Position numbers and translations under genes: made by a program | Shown: one piece after another, positions 34,024-46,901 of the stretch | How the letters are laid out: each line of letters opens with the position of its first letter | Numbering within the stretch: the first letter of the stretch is position 1 | The notes under the pieces: model-generated | Seen by the model: only the letters and a program-made list of their open reading frames with translations | Databases searched by the model: none | What the model was told of the DNA's origin: nothing | From: Coriolopsis trogii | Lineage: Eukaryota; Basidiomycota; Agaricomycetes; Polyporales; Polyporaceae | Assembly: GCA_020543525.1 (NCBI GenBank) | Contig: JAHYIO010000036.1 | Span: 1,612,001-1,676,000 of the forward strand | Direction of reading: 5' to 3' | Length of the DNA: 64,000 bases

Positions 34024-37000
34024 TTAGCGAGCTTCCGAAGCAGCCTGGTATACTCGCCTATCCGTACTCGCACGACACATGTCCCTGAACGCACCGCTCG
34101 GCCTCCGCAATAACTCCCCCGGAGAGTCAAACTCGACGATCTCCCCAGCGCTGAGCACCAGAATGCGATCGTAATCCAGTACGGTCTTCAGCCGATGCGC
34201 GATGGTGATGACGATAGCCCCCGCGAACTCCTCCCGGATGGTGCGTTGGATCTGCGGCACCCAAGAGGTCTGCGTGAGATCGCCACATTTAGACAACAAC
34301 TAACGGACACCCACCTGATCATCGAGGTCCGAGTCGATCTGGGACGTAGCCTCGTCGAGAATGACCACATTGCTCCGTCGCAGAATGGCGCGAGCCATTG
34401 CCACAAGCTGGCGTTCGCCGGCGCTCAGGGATCCCGTCTGACTGATAGGCATGTCGAGCGTGATTTCCTGGGAGCCCTGAGAGCGTTGTAGCGATCCTTT
34501 GAGAATTGTTGTGAGGTGGCAGCGCTCGAGGACATCCCAGCACTCCCGATCGGTGTGCTCGTTGAAGGGGTCCAGGTTGCTTCTGAGCGTTCCGGAGAAG
34601 AGCGACACGTCTTGACTAATGATGGTCTATCAAGTCAGGGGTCAGCATACGCAATACAGCAGTCAGGAGTGATACGCACTATCCGAGTCCTGAGGTCCTC
34701 AAGCCCAATGCTAGTGATGTCGATTCCATCGATGCTGTCAATAGTGGAGTATCAGCACACTCTGGGCACCCAAGCCTCACAGCACAATACTAACATGATA
34801 TGCCCTCCACTAGGCTCGACGATTCGTAAAAGAGACATGGCGAGAGTGGACTTCCCCGACCCAGTTCTTCCCACCTAAGCAAGCAACAACGCAGCTCAGC
34901 AAGACTAATCCCAATATACACAGCATCACTTACTATCCCGATCTTCTCCGCAGGCCGAACATAGAATGACACGTTCTTCAGGACAGCGGGCAGGTGCGGC
35001 GCATACCTGACCACCAAGTCCTGCACTACCAGCTCCCCGTTGCTCGACGGCCACGCCGCCGGGGGCCGCTTCTCAGAAATGACCGCCGGGGCCTCCTGCG
35101 GTACGTTGAGGTACTCCACAATACGCTCCACAGAGTTGAAGTCGAGCTCGACCTGGGCGAGGACGCGCACGAGCTGCCTGGACGCGTCGGCGAAGACGCC
35201 TGCTTGGACGATGACCAATGCAGCATATCCGGCCGATACTCCGCTAGCGAGTGCGAACACCGTCGTCATGAAGACAACGACCGACCCGAGACCTAAAACA
35301 CCGCCATAACGTCGTCAGCACATCTCGCAGAAGGAAATGACAGCAGGGGAAACTGATGAGAAGCCATAGCTTGCATACGCATAGTGAGAGGAAGGGAAGT
35401 GATACGGACAGTCATATCTCCAGTTCAGCCATCCGGCGATCAGCCACTACCCATGCCCAAGAAAAAGCGGGGGAAGGGACACATGTCAGCTCGCTCGTAC
35501 ACACGGGAAGAAATATATTGAACAAACGGACATAGACATGGTCGAACGACTGGAACTTATCCACCCGCTTGTAGAATCTGTCCTGGTACCGCTCCTCCAC
35601 GCCATATGCACGGACGTGCGGCAGCCCGCGCAGGAGCTCGTCGAAGCCCGCGAAGGCCGGAGATAGCGAGACGGACTCGAGCCGGCGCAGGTCGCGCGAC
35701 GCGCGCACGTACGACGGTGCGAGGCGGACGTAGAGCCAGGCGATGAAGATCGCGAACGGGGCGAACGACGGCACGACCGAGATGATCACCCCAAATGAGA
35801 TGATGAAGTTCATCGTGCCCGAGAGTGCGGCACGGGCAGAAGACTGAAGTGAATGGTCGACGGTGCTGATGTCGCTCGTAAAGCGGTTGAGAATCCGGCC
35901 GATGGGCGTGATGTCGAAGAACCGTGCCGGGGCGCGTGAGAGTCGTTGCAGCATGGCGATGAAGAGTGAGCGAGAGGCCTGCAGACTAGCGTAGTACCCG
36001 AGCGAGATGTAGCACAAGACAGTGAGGGCACCGGCGATCGAGATATAGAGGTAGACCATGAGCCAGGGCTTGACATCTTCATCTGGTGGTGGAAGGTCGT
36101 TTAGGATACCTTGCACATGTATTGCCAGTTCTCGCGTGGCAGAACTGTCATGTTCATAGGCTTCACCCCACCTTGCGAGGAAGAACTACAGCATGCTCAG
36201 TGATCCACCTATACTCGCAACCAGCGACGCTAACCTGGAGCCCAACGTTGATAAACCGGATGAGGAGCATCAATACGAAGGTGAATATCCACGAGATGAT
36301 CCCGGCCGCGCGAATATACATCCAATAAGTCCGCATAGACACCCGTCCTTCCGCGCGGGCCTCTTCGTCCACCAACTTGCCGGAGTCCGTGGGCTGATTG
36401 TAGGGCTTACCGTGACCGTTCGTAGTGGCACCTTCAGCGGCAGGCTTGCTCACGTCAGCTTCGTTCTCCACGTCAGTCGCCGAGGAAGTCTCCGTCTGGT
36501 CTTCCTCGGTCATGCTGTTTTCCGCCTCGACGAGTCTCTCCAATTCCCCGCGTTCGCGCAGTTCGACGGTGGAGCCGTTGCGGAGAACCGCTCCGGATGA
36601 TAGCTCTACGAGGTAGGCCGCAATGGGGAGGCAGAGGCTGATATGGTGAGTGACGAGGATGATGGTACGGTTGCGAGCGAGGTCACCGGCCAGAGCTTCC
36701 TTGACGAGATGTGTCGCTGTATGTAGATCGACTGCAGCGAGTCTATATGAGAGTAGCAGATGTGAACGGTGTATTAGTCAGACTTAATGAAAGAGACTTA
36801 CGGATCGTCAAGCAGGATGACCTTCGCAGCAGTCGGGGCATCAGCTATCATAGCTTGTTAGCAACGTAACACAACGCACCTTTGCCGGCGAGTATAGCGC
36901 ACGCGCAAGGGCCACGCGCGCACGCTGCCCTCCAGATAATGTGATCCCTTTCTCTCCGATCTCTGTTGCAGTATGAGCTCCAACCACAATTTGGCCCATA

Positions 37001-40000
37001 CCACGCCGAGAGCAACAAACCTGTCATATCTCCAGCGGCGAAGATCTCAAAGTCCTTCGCCAATGCACATGCATGGACGACAGCCTTGTACCGCGCTTCA
37101 TCGTACCCGTACCCAGCACCAAAGACGATGTTGTCGCGGATGGTGGCGTGTTCAAGCCAAGGATTCTGTGCGCAGTACGCGACCTGGTGGCCTGCTTTAT
37201 TGAGGATGACGTGGCCAGATGTGCAATGCATTTCTGCGTGCATACCATATGATGAGCATCGGTCAGAACATGCGGTCCGGCATGCAACAAAGTCATGGCT
37301 GACATACCTCCCAGCATCGCCACAAGCAAGGCACTCTTGCCGGAGCCAGTGGGTCCACTCACCAACGACAGCTTGCCTGGGGGGAACTTGATGTTCAAGG
37401 GCCCCAAGGTAAACCTGGAGGGGCCATCCTTGGGTGCCGTATCCCACTCAAATGTCGCGTTGTCAAACCCGATTTCCGTCTCGTTTGAGGTCGTAGGGTG
37501 AGGGTCTCGTTTCAATGACGAGGCCCAGTCGGGGACCTCGGGTTCATCGAGGAACTTTTCTATACGCTGCATACTGACGTACGCTGTTCCCAACAATGTA
37601 AGCCACGTTCCGTAAGAGCTCGTCAGACAACCATACATACCATGGAGCATGGCGAGGACTTGGTCCGGCAGCTCCAACATGGGACGCTGGAGGTACGAGA
37701 AGAGCGCTATAGCTGTGAAGGCGGTTGCCACAGTGAGCGGTTTGCCGGCGACGACCGTATAGCAGACGAATGTTGCGAGAGCAGTCCCGGAAGGCATCCA
37801 GTTCCACACGAAAGAGATGACCACGTCCACGATGTTCGCTTTGACGCGCCATCCGAGTTCGGTCTCTCGGGCCTCCCTAACACGTTCGCTCCATCGGAAC
37901 TCTGCCGGTCACGAGTTGAATTAGCGCTGCGGTACATTTGCAGGGTGTAAGGAGACATACCCCACCCGTAGAACTTGAGGAAGCGAATGTTTTGGAATAG
38001 TTCGTTCACCGTGTTCATTCTGCGATCGGCTGCCTTCCAGCTCTGGCGTAGCAGCTACTCTCCGTGGTCGTATGAGTATTCTTTGTCTCGGCACGACCCA
38101 AACAGGGGACGCACATAGATATCGTACTTGGCCAATGGCCAGTTGAGAAGGTACACAATCACTGTGACCCCGACGGCAGTGAAGGCGCTCCATCCAAGGA
38201 CGCTGTGGATGGTGAGATTACTTCAACTGCAGGTGGCATCGACTGTTCAGAAGGGACCAACCGATGGAGATAGATCAAGGCGATGGTCAAACGAACAGGG
38301 GCGAGAAAAAAGCCGGAGAACTGCCAAAAACGGAACGCAACAGCGTACGCATCGCCCCTTGCGGTCAGATACATGAGTGTCTGCTACGGAAGGGGATGAA
38401 AGTGCTGGTCCGACTCACTGCATGAGGTTCACGATCTTGCCTAGGTCTGCGTTCCCTTCTTCCTCTTCCTCATCAATAGAATCCACTTTCTTTGTGGACT
38501 TCCCGCTGACGTCACGTCTCTTCAACGCTCTGTTTACGACGCAGGGTTAAAGTCAGTGAACAAATGCCGTGCATGGCACGAGGATGGGGCATACTTGTAG
38601 TGTAGCGCGCAGAAGAGCTGCCCCCTAGTGCGCTCGTAGCATCTCCGTGTGAACCACCCTTGGTTTACGTCAACCTGAGCGAAGGACAGGTTGGCCAGGA
38701 ACGCGACGACAGCGAAGAGGTAGGCAGTGAACTTCGCATCAGGAGAAGGGTCGGAAAGAGCCGTCAGTATACGCTGGAGGGCGTATGGTGGGACGAATCC
38801 TACAACTCGTTTAGCACACGATTGACAGGAGATATACAACGTCGCGGCTAACCGATGGTAGCGCTCCATGTCTCGAGCGACACGTCCAATATTAAGTCAA
38901 GCGAATTTGACACGATTAGATATCGTAGAAGAGAATGCTTGGGGTGGCTATACAAGTTTCGGGATTAGATCTCGAGGGAGAAAAGAGGAATGACGCACTC
39001 TGATACGTATTGCAGGTACTTCTTGAATAGATTCTTGTGCGTAAAAAACGGAGAGAGGGTCCAGACATCCGCGTCATGGACCGTCCGAGAGTTGGAAATC
39101 TTGAACAGCGGCTCAACAAACGAGAAGGTGGACCAGCTCCAGAAGTTCACGCTATCCTCTGGCATTGTGAACTCACTGGACGATGGCTAGAAAGTGACTT
39201 CGAATTCAAGACATGAATGTCGACTGCACCAATTGCAAACTCACGTCGGACGGCTTTGCCACATTTGGTCCCGGCCAGTAATCTCGCAGAGGGTATGTGC
39301 CCGCTATCCATACCATGAACGACAGGGCGCATAGCTGTCCCACATCGAGCGCGAGCGCGCCATACCGCGTCTGCCGTTCCACGAAGTGTAGCGCGAGGTC
39401 ATATAGCGCTGCGAACGCTGCCGTCACATAGAATAACAAGAGAAGGTATGGCGGCGTCACTGGTGGTTTGACGAGCACGCGCGTGAATGCAATGGTCTAA
39501 GTTGGTGTGGAGGCGGCTTCGTCAATGCATGCTCTTGCATCCGAACGCATACAAGGACGTACCCAGGCCAAGAAGACCACGCCTGCTCTCAAGCTCCCGT
39601 GCAAGTCGCCCACTTCCTCTTTGTATGCCAAGGCGGCGAGCCAACCCACGCTCTGCAGCACCGACCCAAGTACCAGTACGCGCGCCTTCCATGGGGCACG
39701 GTCGAGTGGACATGGTGTGGGCGCTTCAACATCTTGCAGCGTGAAAAAGTTGCGGAAGGGGCTGGTGAGTGTGTGTGCAACGTGCTGGATGGCTCTCGGA
39801 TAATGAACGCGAGAAAGTAGGTCATAGCTGAGTCCTAGAAATGCCGCGCTCGCAGGGAGGAGGGTCGTGACGATGAATTCGAGGTTCGGTGTGTCGAGAA
39901 TGCCACCCAGGGGGAGAGAGACGTCGAACTCGGGCTCGGATGAAGGTAAGGAGCCGGAGGATGTGGCTGATGTCGGAGGAGAGAGGGGGCTCGGAATGAG

Positions 40001-40039
40001 AAACGCATGCTGAGCCACCATGCTCGAGCTCGAGCTCAT
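34024..40039 (-). CDS. ABC transporter, ABCC (MRP) type
   Basis: ATP-driven exporter of conjugates or drugs, in the plasma or vacuolar membrane. The ATG at 40039 ([14 protein letters not shown]) is followed by an N-terminal set of hydrophobic segments resembling TMD0, then the first TMD over many short exons. NBD1 has Walker [17 protein letters not shown] (37356-37310), signature [17 protein letters not shown] near 36930-36880, and a Walker B region near 36810. An acidic linker follows ([20 protein letters not shown]). TMD2 includes [20 protein letters not shown] and [18 protein letters not shown]2 has [15 protein letters not shown] near 34860, [15 protein letters not shown], signature [17 protein letters not shown], Walker [13 protein letters not shown] and the H-loop ITIAHRL. 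The stop is at 34024. More than 15 small introns are present, so the exact exon model is approximate. Both NBDs keep their catalytic motifs. Substrate is unknown. Confidence 0.88.
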
Positions 40040-42737
40040 CGCGCGGCTTGGGGCCTGGGGGTAGGATCCGCTGGCGTTTTCACGACACAGGCGACGAGAT
40101 GGAGGCTCTTGGGAAGGAGCACATCGCGTTAAGCGACGAGGAACGGTATATTTCCGTCAGGACTCTCCGCACGCGCCGAGCGGGTCGCACGGGTTCGGTG
40201 CGAGGCACTTTGCCCGTCGACGCGAAGATGCAAGTTGCCAACCCGTGAGGCTGGCCAGGCCAATCCAATCCCCTGCGAGCACAGACCTCGGCCGCGCCAA
40301 CTTGGCGACCATTAATGCATGGCCATGTCGCCACATTGCTCTATAACTCCCATCGCTCACATCAATCGCGATCATATTGCATTGTATGTATTTTGTACAT
40401 AATCCAACTCTATAGCCTATCTCTTTCGAGCCTCACCAGCGCGACCCTCGCATCCTGGAAACGTCATACTCGTTAGAACACACGCCGCTTGGACAAGACA
40501 GTACGCCGTCGTCGGAGGCTTCACAGCGGTGGATGCAGGAATCCATGCTGACGTCAAGAGCCAACACGCGGTCGGCGGAGCATATTGCATGCCGAGACGG
40601 CGCATCCTTTGTCCAACACAACGTGAGGAGAAGAAAGCTTGCTCGCCACCTCGAGCACCCTATCTCGCGCTCCAGACAAAGGTTAATGTCGGCATCAGCT
40701 TGTGTTGGCCGCTGGAGTTTGACGTCAAGATAGCACGTTCGACGTCTGTCGTAAACCGGCAAGATAGCAACTCTCATAGCGTACATACACGAAGATCGAG
40801 GGCAGAGGGCAAAGGGCGAGGTCGGGGCTGTTGTCTCCGGAGAGTGAACCGTAATGATCACCGGTACCAGGTATGTCAAGTCGAGCACTCGTGATCCACC
40901 CGACTATGACCATGGGTCGTACCTGGAACGAATCGTGCTCTGCACATTCCTCCTTCTGCAGCGAAATGATGAGTCGCCTGTTCTCGCCCGGGTGGGCCCT
41001 TCAGCGCACGCAACATCTATGCCGCGTTTGTGTGAATCGAGCAGAGCAAGGTGGAGTTAGAGCGTACCATGCACGGTCAATACCTATTTGGACCATACGA
41101 CGGGGTTTGAGTAGCGCTAAAGCCACTCACATGGAATACGACGATCCATCGCCCAGCATTGCTGTTGATGATCGCGACGACGAGAGACCAGCCCCGCGAC
41201 ATGCAAGAAGTTCAGATAGGCCCACCGTTACCCGTGAAATGAGGAATAGCGAGTTTCAACTGGAGGTCGACTTGCGCTCGCTCACGGCCCGGAAGACACC
41301 GACGTCGCCGAGCTTGCGTATCGTTGCTCACGCGGCCTTTCCAAGTGTTCACCAGGCACATGGGGCGGCGACGCCATGGAGGCCGTATGTCCTGGGATGT
41401 GAGATCCTAAACATAGTAAGACCGATGAGAAGGAAGGACATCCGACGGAAAGGAGCCCACTGTCTCTCGACAATGCCGGGCCAGTGCCCGAAGAGAGCGA
41501 CGATCACAAGCAAGAAAGAAGGATTGCACATCCTTGACCAGTGTGCAACCTAAAGGCTTCAGAGTGAATCCGTCCGTCAGAGCGGCGGAGCCACCTAGAA
41601 GAGTCTCAGGGATCAGTCTGGCCAGCGAGAAGAGCGTACCGATGAAGGAAGTGACATCGGTCGCCTCTCGACTGCTATCCCGGATCATGGATACGTCCCT
41701 AGTGGCGGGCGGCCGGGGTGGTGGCGATGCCTGGGATAGACTGAGCAGCGTGAGCAAGTAACCCGTCTGGCAAGGTGGATGACAATGTGGAACCAGCAGC
41801 CCAAATGCGACGTCGGATCGTGCGGGGGCGCGTCTCTGCGTGGCAGCCACATATGTGAAATTGAATCTGAGCGTAGTCGACGTGACAAGTACCTGAGAAA
41901 CACTTTGTCGTCGTGCGACGATGACTCTACATACTTCCCAGCGTTCAGGTAGGACTGTAGTCAAGTCAAGCGTCTGCATACACTGTCGCGTTATGTTGCC
42001 ATATAGGGGTTTGACATACGGCGGCGCTTATACCATCCTCATGCCATTGCTTATGTGAACGACTATCCGAGCCTCATGCGACAGGACAGTTGATAGAATC
42101 GTGAACTTGATGATGTCGTGCGATAGTCTGCAAAGCAGAGATATCGTAGTTTAAATAATAGTATTTACCACGCACCTTGTCATGTGCCGTTATTAAGGTG
42201 AACGGTAGGCTGATATAGCTCGGAACATGGAGAGCACACTGGAGGTAGAGATGTCAGCCCTGGAAGCCTGAGAAGTAGGGACCACGCAGGCAGGGCGTAC
42301 CGGGTCCGGTCGAACTGCCATTTGACACCGCAGGTTGCCACTGAGTGTTTCCGGATCATAGGCATGTCGACATGCTGAGGTGCCATGGCTCGCCCTGGAT
42401 GCGCCCCTGCAAGAGCATGAGACGACAGCCTGAGAAGAGACGAGACATCCGAGGATTAGCGTGGTACAGTAGGTAGGACTGCGGAAACGATGTCCCAAAT
42501 GCGACGCGGGGACGCGTCTGTGTGGGGAAGCCACGCACTTTTGGATCTCGGAGAGATGATAAGTCCCTTGCCAGGATGACAAGTTTCTGAGAAATACACA
42601 GTTGGTTGTCGTGCGAGGTGGCACGTAGAAGGAGACCACCCAATTAGCAGCAGCGTGCTACATACTAGTGTAGGGAAGCGGATGCCGTAACTGTTTCAAG
42701 GGTCAGCTGAGCGACGCGGGGTAACGCGCGCGAGAGC
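40040..42737. other. About 2.7 kb without a recognisable gene
   Basis: Many stop-broken frames on both strands. One minus segment (41530-41350) reads as hydrophobic sequence (CNPSFLLVIVALFGHW) but could not be built into a gene. A decayed direct repeat lies inside (see 41800-42618). This may be relic gene or transposon DNA. Confidence 0.5.
41800..42618. repeat. Decayed direct repeat, two copies about 120 bp
   Basis: Copies at 41800-41920 and 42494-42618 share the blocks CCCAAATGCGAC, GCGTCT, AGCCAC, TGACAAGT and CTGAGAAA, plus a TCGTGCGA end, in the same order and with similar spacing. Read on the minus strand, both encode the same short peptide pattern (VFLR-LS near the start, SHLG later). 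This points to an old duplication of a coding fragment that has since decayed. Confidence 0.55.
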
Positions 42738-42743
42738 TATAAA
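42738..42743 (+). promoter_or_regulatory. TATA box upstream of neutral trehalase
   Basis: TATAAA in a GC-rich setting, about 345 bases before the ATG at 43083. The DNA from about 42930 to 43075 is strongly C/T-rich, as is common in the leader of well-expressed fungal genes. The role is inferred from position. Confidence 0.5.
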
Positions 42744-43082
42744 GGGCGCGTCCGGCGGTGTCGGGAGCTCCTTTTGTACCGCTGTCGACGACGAGCTAGA
42801 GGGCCGCACGGCGCAGAGACAGAGACCGAGAGCGAAGGAAAAGGACAAGTCATCGCCCACAGCGGCAAGCACGGCGCGCGCTCCGATACTCGCTAATCCC
42901 GGCACCACCGTTCAAATCGTCACCCTCTTCCCGCTCATCACCTCATCTCGACTCCTCTCCTTCCTTCCACCATCTTCGCCCTCTCACTTATACGCTTACG
43001 GTCTCTGCCCTCTGTCTTGTCCTAATCGCCCTTCGCATTCTCTACTACCAATACCGCGTCCGTCTTTGTCTCAATATACCCC

Positions 43083-46000
43083 ATGGCGCCCACACTTGCA
43101 CATCCAACGGGGGTGAACTTTGTCGACGAGCATCACCGCCCAGTCAACAGCGACGCCAGTGCCTACTATGGTGGCGAGGAGCGTTTCAGTCGTGCACGCA
43201 CGTACAGCGCGGTACGTTCTCTTCCAAGATTGCCACCCACCACATTGACTCACTTCTGCATTCTTCGCGGCGCGTATTCCCCGCCTACAGTCCTTCGCTC
43301 ATGGTTACAACCCGAAGCGTCTGCCTGCATTCCAGGAGGCCGTTCATCAAAGGGCCCGTCGTATGTCGCATGACGAGAAGAGCAGTGCCCCCCGCCGTTT
43401 CCTCATTGACGTGGAGGAGACCATCCGGGTTGTACTGGAGCAGGAAGACACCGATGGCGACTTCCAAATCTCCGTCACGGATGCCGGTCCGAAGCTGATG
43501 GCCCTGGGCACTGCGACGAGCAATGGTTTCAAGACCTTCGACGTCAGGGTAAGTCGTGACTTCCCTTCGTGGCTGTTACCCCCCCCCCCCTTCCCCTTCG
43601 TTTCTTCTCGGTGGGGTTGTTAGGCACTGTTGCGCTAAGGTGTCTATGTTTGCGTCGTGGTACGAGCGTGAGATATATGCGCTCGAGACAGCGCCGCGAG
43701 GATGTCGATCTAAAGATTTGATTGACGCGTTGTATTGAGGAGATTGACTCGACTGCCGAGATGTTGACCCGCGAAGACGCTAAGAGCCTGGCGCTGATTG
43801 GTTGTGACTGGAATGTATTGCCAGGATAGTTGCTAACCTCCAAGAAACACAGGGCACCTATATGCTGTCCAATCTTCTGCAGGAACTTGCTCTCGCCCGC
43901 GATCATGGCCGCAAGCGGATTGTCCTCGACGAGGCGCGCTTGACAGAGAACCCCGTCGACCGTCTTTCGCGCATGATCAAAAACTCGTTCTGGAATGCGT
44001 TGACTCGTCGAATTGACGGTGATGGACTTGAAATCATTTGCGCCGACCCCAAAAACCGTAGTGGGCGTATCAACCCTCGCATATACGTCCCACATGGCGA
44101 GCCCGCGATGGCTGAATACTATCGCAAAGTCGCGCGGGAAAAACCTCACCTGAACCTCGATGTCCAAGTTCTCCCGCCAAAGCCGGATGACCCTGTCTAT
44201 GTGAAGAGTTTGAACAACAAGCCTGGTATATTGGCTCTCGCGATGCAAGAGGTCACTGATAGCAAGGGGGAGAAGACTCTAAAAGGCATTCCCTTCATTG
44301 TTCCTGGCGCGCGATTCAACGAGGTATGTGCCTCCTTCTCCGGCCAAGTGCGCGATTCAAGCGAGATTCTAGCTATACAATTGGGACTCTTACTTCATTT
44401 CTCTTGGTCTTCTGATCGACGGATACGTCAATATGGCCAAAGGCATGGTCGACCACTTCGTCTTCGAGATCAAGCATTACGGCAAGATCCTGAACGGCTC
44501 GCGAAGCTACTACCTCTGCCGCACCCAACCTCCATTCTTGACCGACATGGCCCTGCAGATATACAATCAGCTGGACCGCACCGACATGGAGGAGAACCGT
44601 GCGTGGCTCAAGCGTGCGATTCAGGCTGCTATCAAGGAGTACCACACCATCTGGGTCGCAGAGCCTCGTATGGACCCAAAGACAGGTCTGTCGCGCTTCA
44701 GGCCAGACGGCCTTGGCATCCCTCCCGAGACGGAAGCGTCGCACTTCACCCACATTCTCGAACCGTACGCAGCGAAGCACGGGCTCTCTGTACTCGAGTT
44801 CAGCGAGCGCTACAATGACGGGACAATTAAGGAGCCACAGCTCGACGAGTACTTCCTGCACGACCGCGCCGTCCGCGAGTCCGGGCACGACACCACGTAC
44901 CGGTTCGAGAAGCGGTGCGCGAACCTTGGGACGATCGACCTGCAGGCGCTGCTGTACAAGTACGAGGTCGACATCGGGACGGCGATCCGGGAGGTGTTCG
45001 ACGACGAGCTGGAGCTGGACGAAGACTTTGCGCTCACGCCGTTCCCGCCGACTCCGGAGTCGTACGCGGACCCGAGCAAGTGGGAGCGGTCGAAGAGCCG
45101 GGTGCAGAAGAGCGAGGAGTGGTTCCGGCGCGCGGAGTGGCGGAAGGGGATCATCGACAAGTACTGCTGGAACGAGAGCAAGGCGCTGTACTTTGACTAC
45201 GACACCGTGCAGGAGAAGCAGAGCTTGTACGAGAGCGTGACCGCGTTCTGGACGCTCTGGGCGGGGTGCGCGAGCGAGGAGCAGTGCTGGAAGCTCATGT
45301 GAGTCGGCATGTTGTGGTGCTGCTTTCGTGTGTCCGCGTTTGCTGACGACTCGCGAAGCTCTCATTCGTTGAAGAAGTTTGAGGTCATTGGCGGGCTTGT
45401 GTCTGGAACTGAGGAGTCTAGGGGAAAGATCTCGCTCGATCGGCCCAACCGTCAATGGGATTACCCGTGAGTGCTTTACCCAGTTTGGCGTCGTGCCGTA
45501 GAGCTGACATGAGTCTCCAACCAGATATGCATGGTAAGACTTTCACAATGCTCTCCGAAGCAAATGAGCTGAGCTGTTCCAAACAGGCCTCCACACCAGA
45601 TCATGGCATGGGTGGGACTTGAACGGTATGGATACTTGGAAGATGCCCAGCGCCTGGCATACAGGTGGTTGTACATGTATGCGACGCCTTCCATTCGTGT
45701 GTTGGTCCGAGCTGACCTGTGTTTCAGGATGACCACTGCGTTCGTGGACTTCAACGGTGTCGTTCCAGAAAAGTTCGATGCAGTGAAGTTGTCGCACCTC
45801 GTGGATGCCGAGTATGGGAACCAGGGTGTTGACTTCAAGATGGTGCCGAGGGAAGGATTTGGCTGGATGAATGGTACGCTAGATCTCGTATGATTACACG
45901 TCGGCTGCCGTCACTCACTCGCTACCTCTACAGCTGCGTATCAAGTTGGCTTGACGTACCTATCGACGGGCATGCGTCGCGCGGTGTCTGCGTGCACAAG

Positions 46001-46175
46001 CCCCGAGGTCTTCTTCGGGAACCAGCTCAACCCACAGCAGGCGCAAGCGTACGCGGCTGCGACCAACGATCCTCTCGGGCTCGCCATGGACACACTCGAT
46101 CTCTCTTCGCCTGTCATGTCACCGACAAGCCACGGGCCGGCTGCGCACGATGTGCCCGAGCTCCAGTCGCACTAG
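43083..46175 (+). CDS. NTH1: Neutral trehalase (GH37)
   Basis: Cytosolic trehalase that splits trehalose to two glucose molecules on exit from stress or dormancy. The ATG at 43083 ([20 protein letters not shown]) leads into the regulatory region with a Ser/Arg-rich stretch (a potential PKA site: RRMSHDEKS). The calcium-binding motif [16 protein letters not shown] follows near 43450. The catalytic domain has [40 protein letters not shown], and [15 protein letters not shown] (trehalase signature 1, across an intron). It also has [19 protein letters not shown], and [16 protein letters not shown] (signature 2, split over two small introns near 45470-45600). The C-terminus ([27 protein letters not shown]) ends at 46175. 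One intron (43549-43852) is 304 nt, far longer than its neighbours. Length of about 740 residues fits the family. Confidence 0.95.
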
Positions 46176-46848
46176 ACGGCCTGTCTGCAACTCGTTCACG
46201 ACATCATCCGCCTTGGACGGCGTCACATAAGCTAGTACTATGCGCATTGATGCCGCACGTAATCCCACCTCCACCTATGTCTAGAGTCACTCAAGACAAC
46301 GTTTGCCAACTGTCCACGGACTTTCCGTTTTGCTGTATGATTTTGAATCACGTTGATCGTGCCCGTTCTTGTCGTCGTTCGTCCATCTTGATCTCCGTCA
46401 TGATTTTGAAGTAGAGTAGAGACGCCGAGTAGAGAGTAGACGTCCTGCAATCGTTTTCTCCACCTCATCATCTCTGTACAACAACAATTATTGGCTTCCT
46501 GAATGGTACCTGCGTGTAAATTGTAGTCGTCTCGTATGCTGTAAATGTTTATTCGTTCTTACATACTACATTCAACATTGTGATGCACATCGCACGTCCG
46601 AGTTTGCGTTTGTTCAGATTCTTTTCATCGAGTCGAGGCGATGTTGAGGTCATGCCGGCGGGTACCTTATCGTGATAGGTTACCGACCGGCATTGTTGGG
46701 GTCAAAGCGCGGTGCGCAAGCGCGCATAATACTTATCTCCTCCACCATGCGGCAGCTCATTGGAGCCGTCCTCGGCATCGCGCACGTACTGACATGTTCG
46801 TGACATTTTGGACGCCAGCCCAAAATTGTGGGATCATGCAGCGGCGGT
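46176..46848. other. Intergenic, 3' flank of trehalase
   Basis: About 670 bases, T-rich after the trehalase stop; probably its 3' UTR and the promoter of the next gene. No other coding feature recognised. Confidence 0.45.
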
Positions 46849-46849
46849 T

Positions 46850-46864
46850 GGGGGGTGGGGGGGG
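46850..46864 (+). promoter_or_regulatory. G-run just upstream of the Atg22-like gene
   Basis: Six G, one T, eight G, preceded by GGCGG, 37 bases before the ATG at 46902. It could form a G-quadruplex in the DNA or the mRNA leader. Any regulatory effect is speculative. Confidence 0.3.
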
Positions 46865-46901
46865 TTTAAGATACTTAGAGTCCCCCTCGACCACCGCGAC
46901 G

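Noticed and set aside
41407..41979. 190-codon minus-strand frame
   Set aside because: Overlaps the decayed repeat; no domain, and the hydrophobic part in another frame could not be joined to it.
44373..45455. 360-codon minus-strand open frame
   Set aside because: Antisense shadow of the GC-rich trehalase exon; no family motif, while the plus strand matches GH37 throughout.
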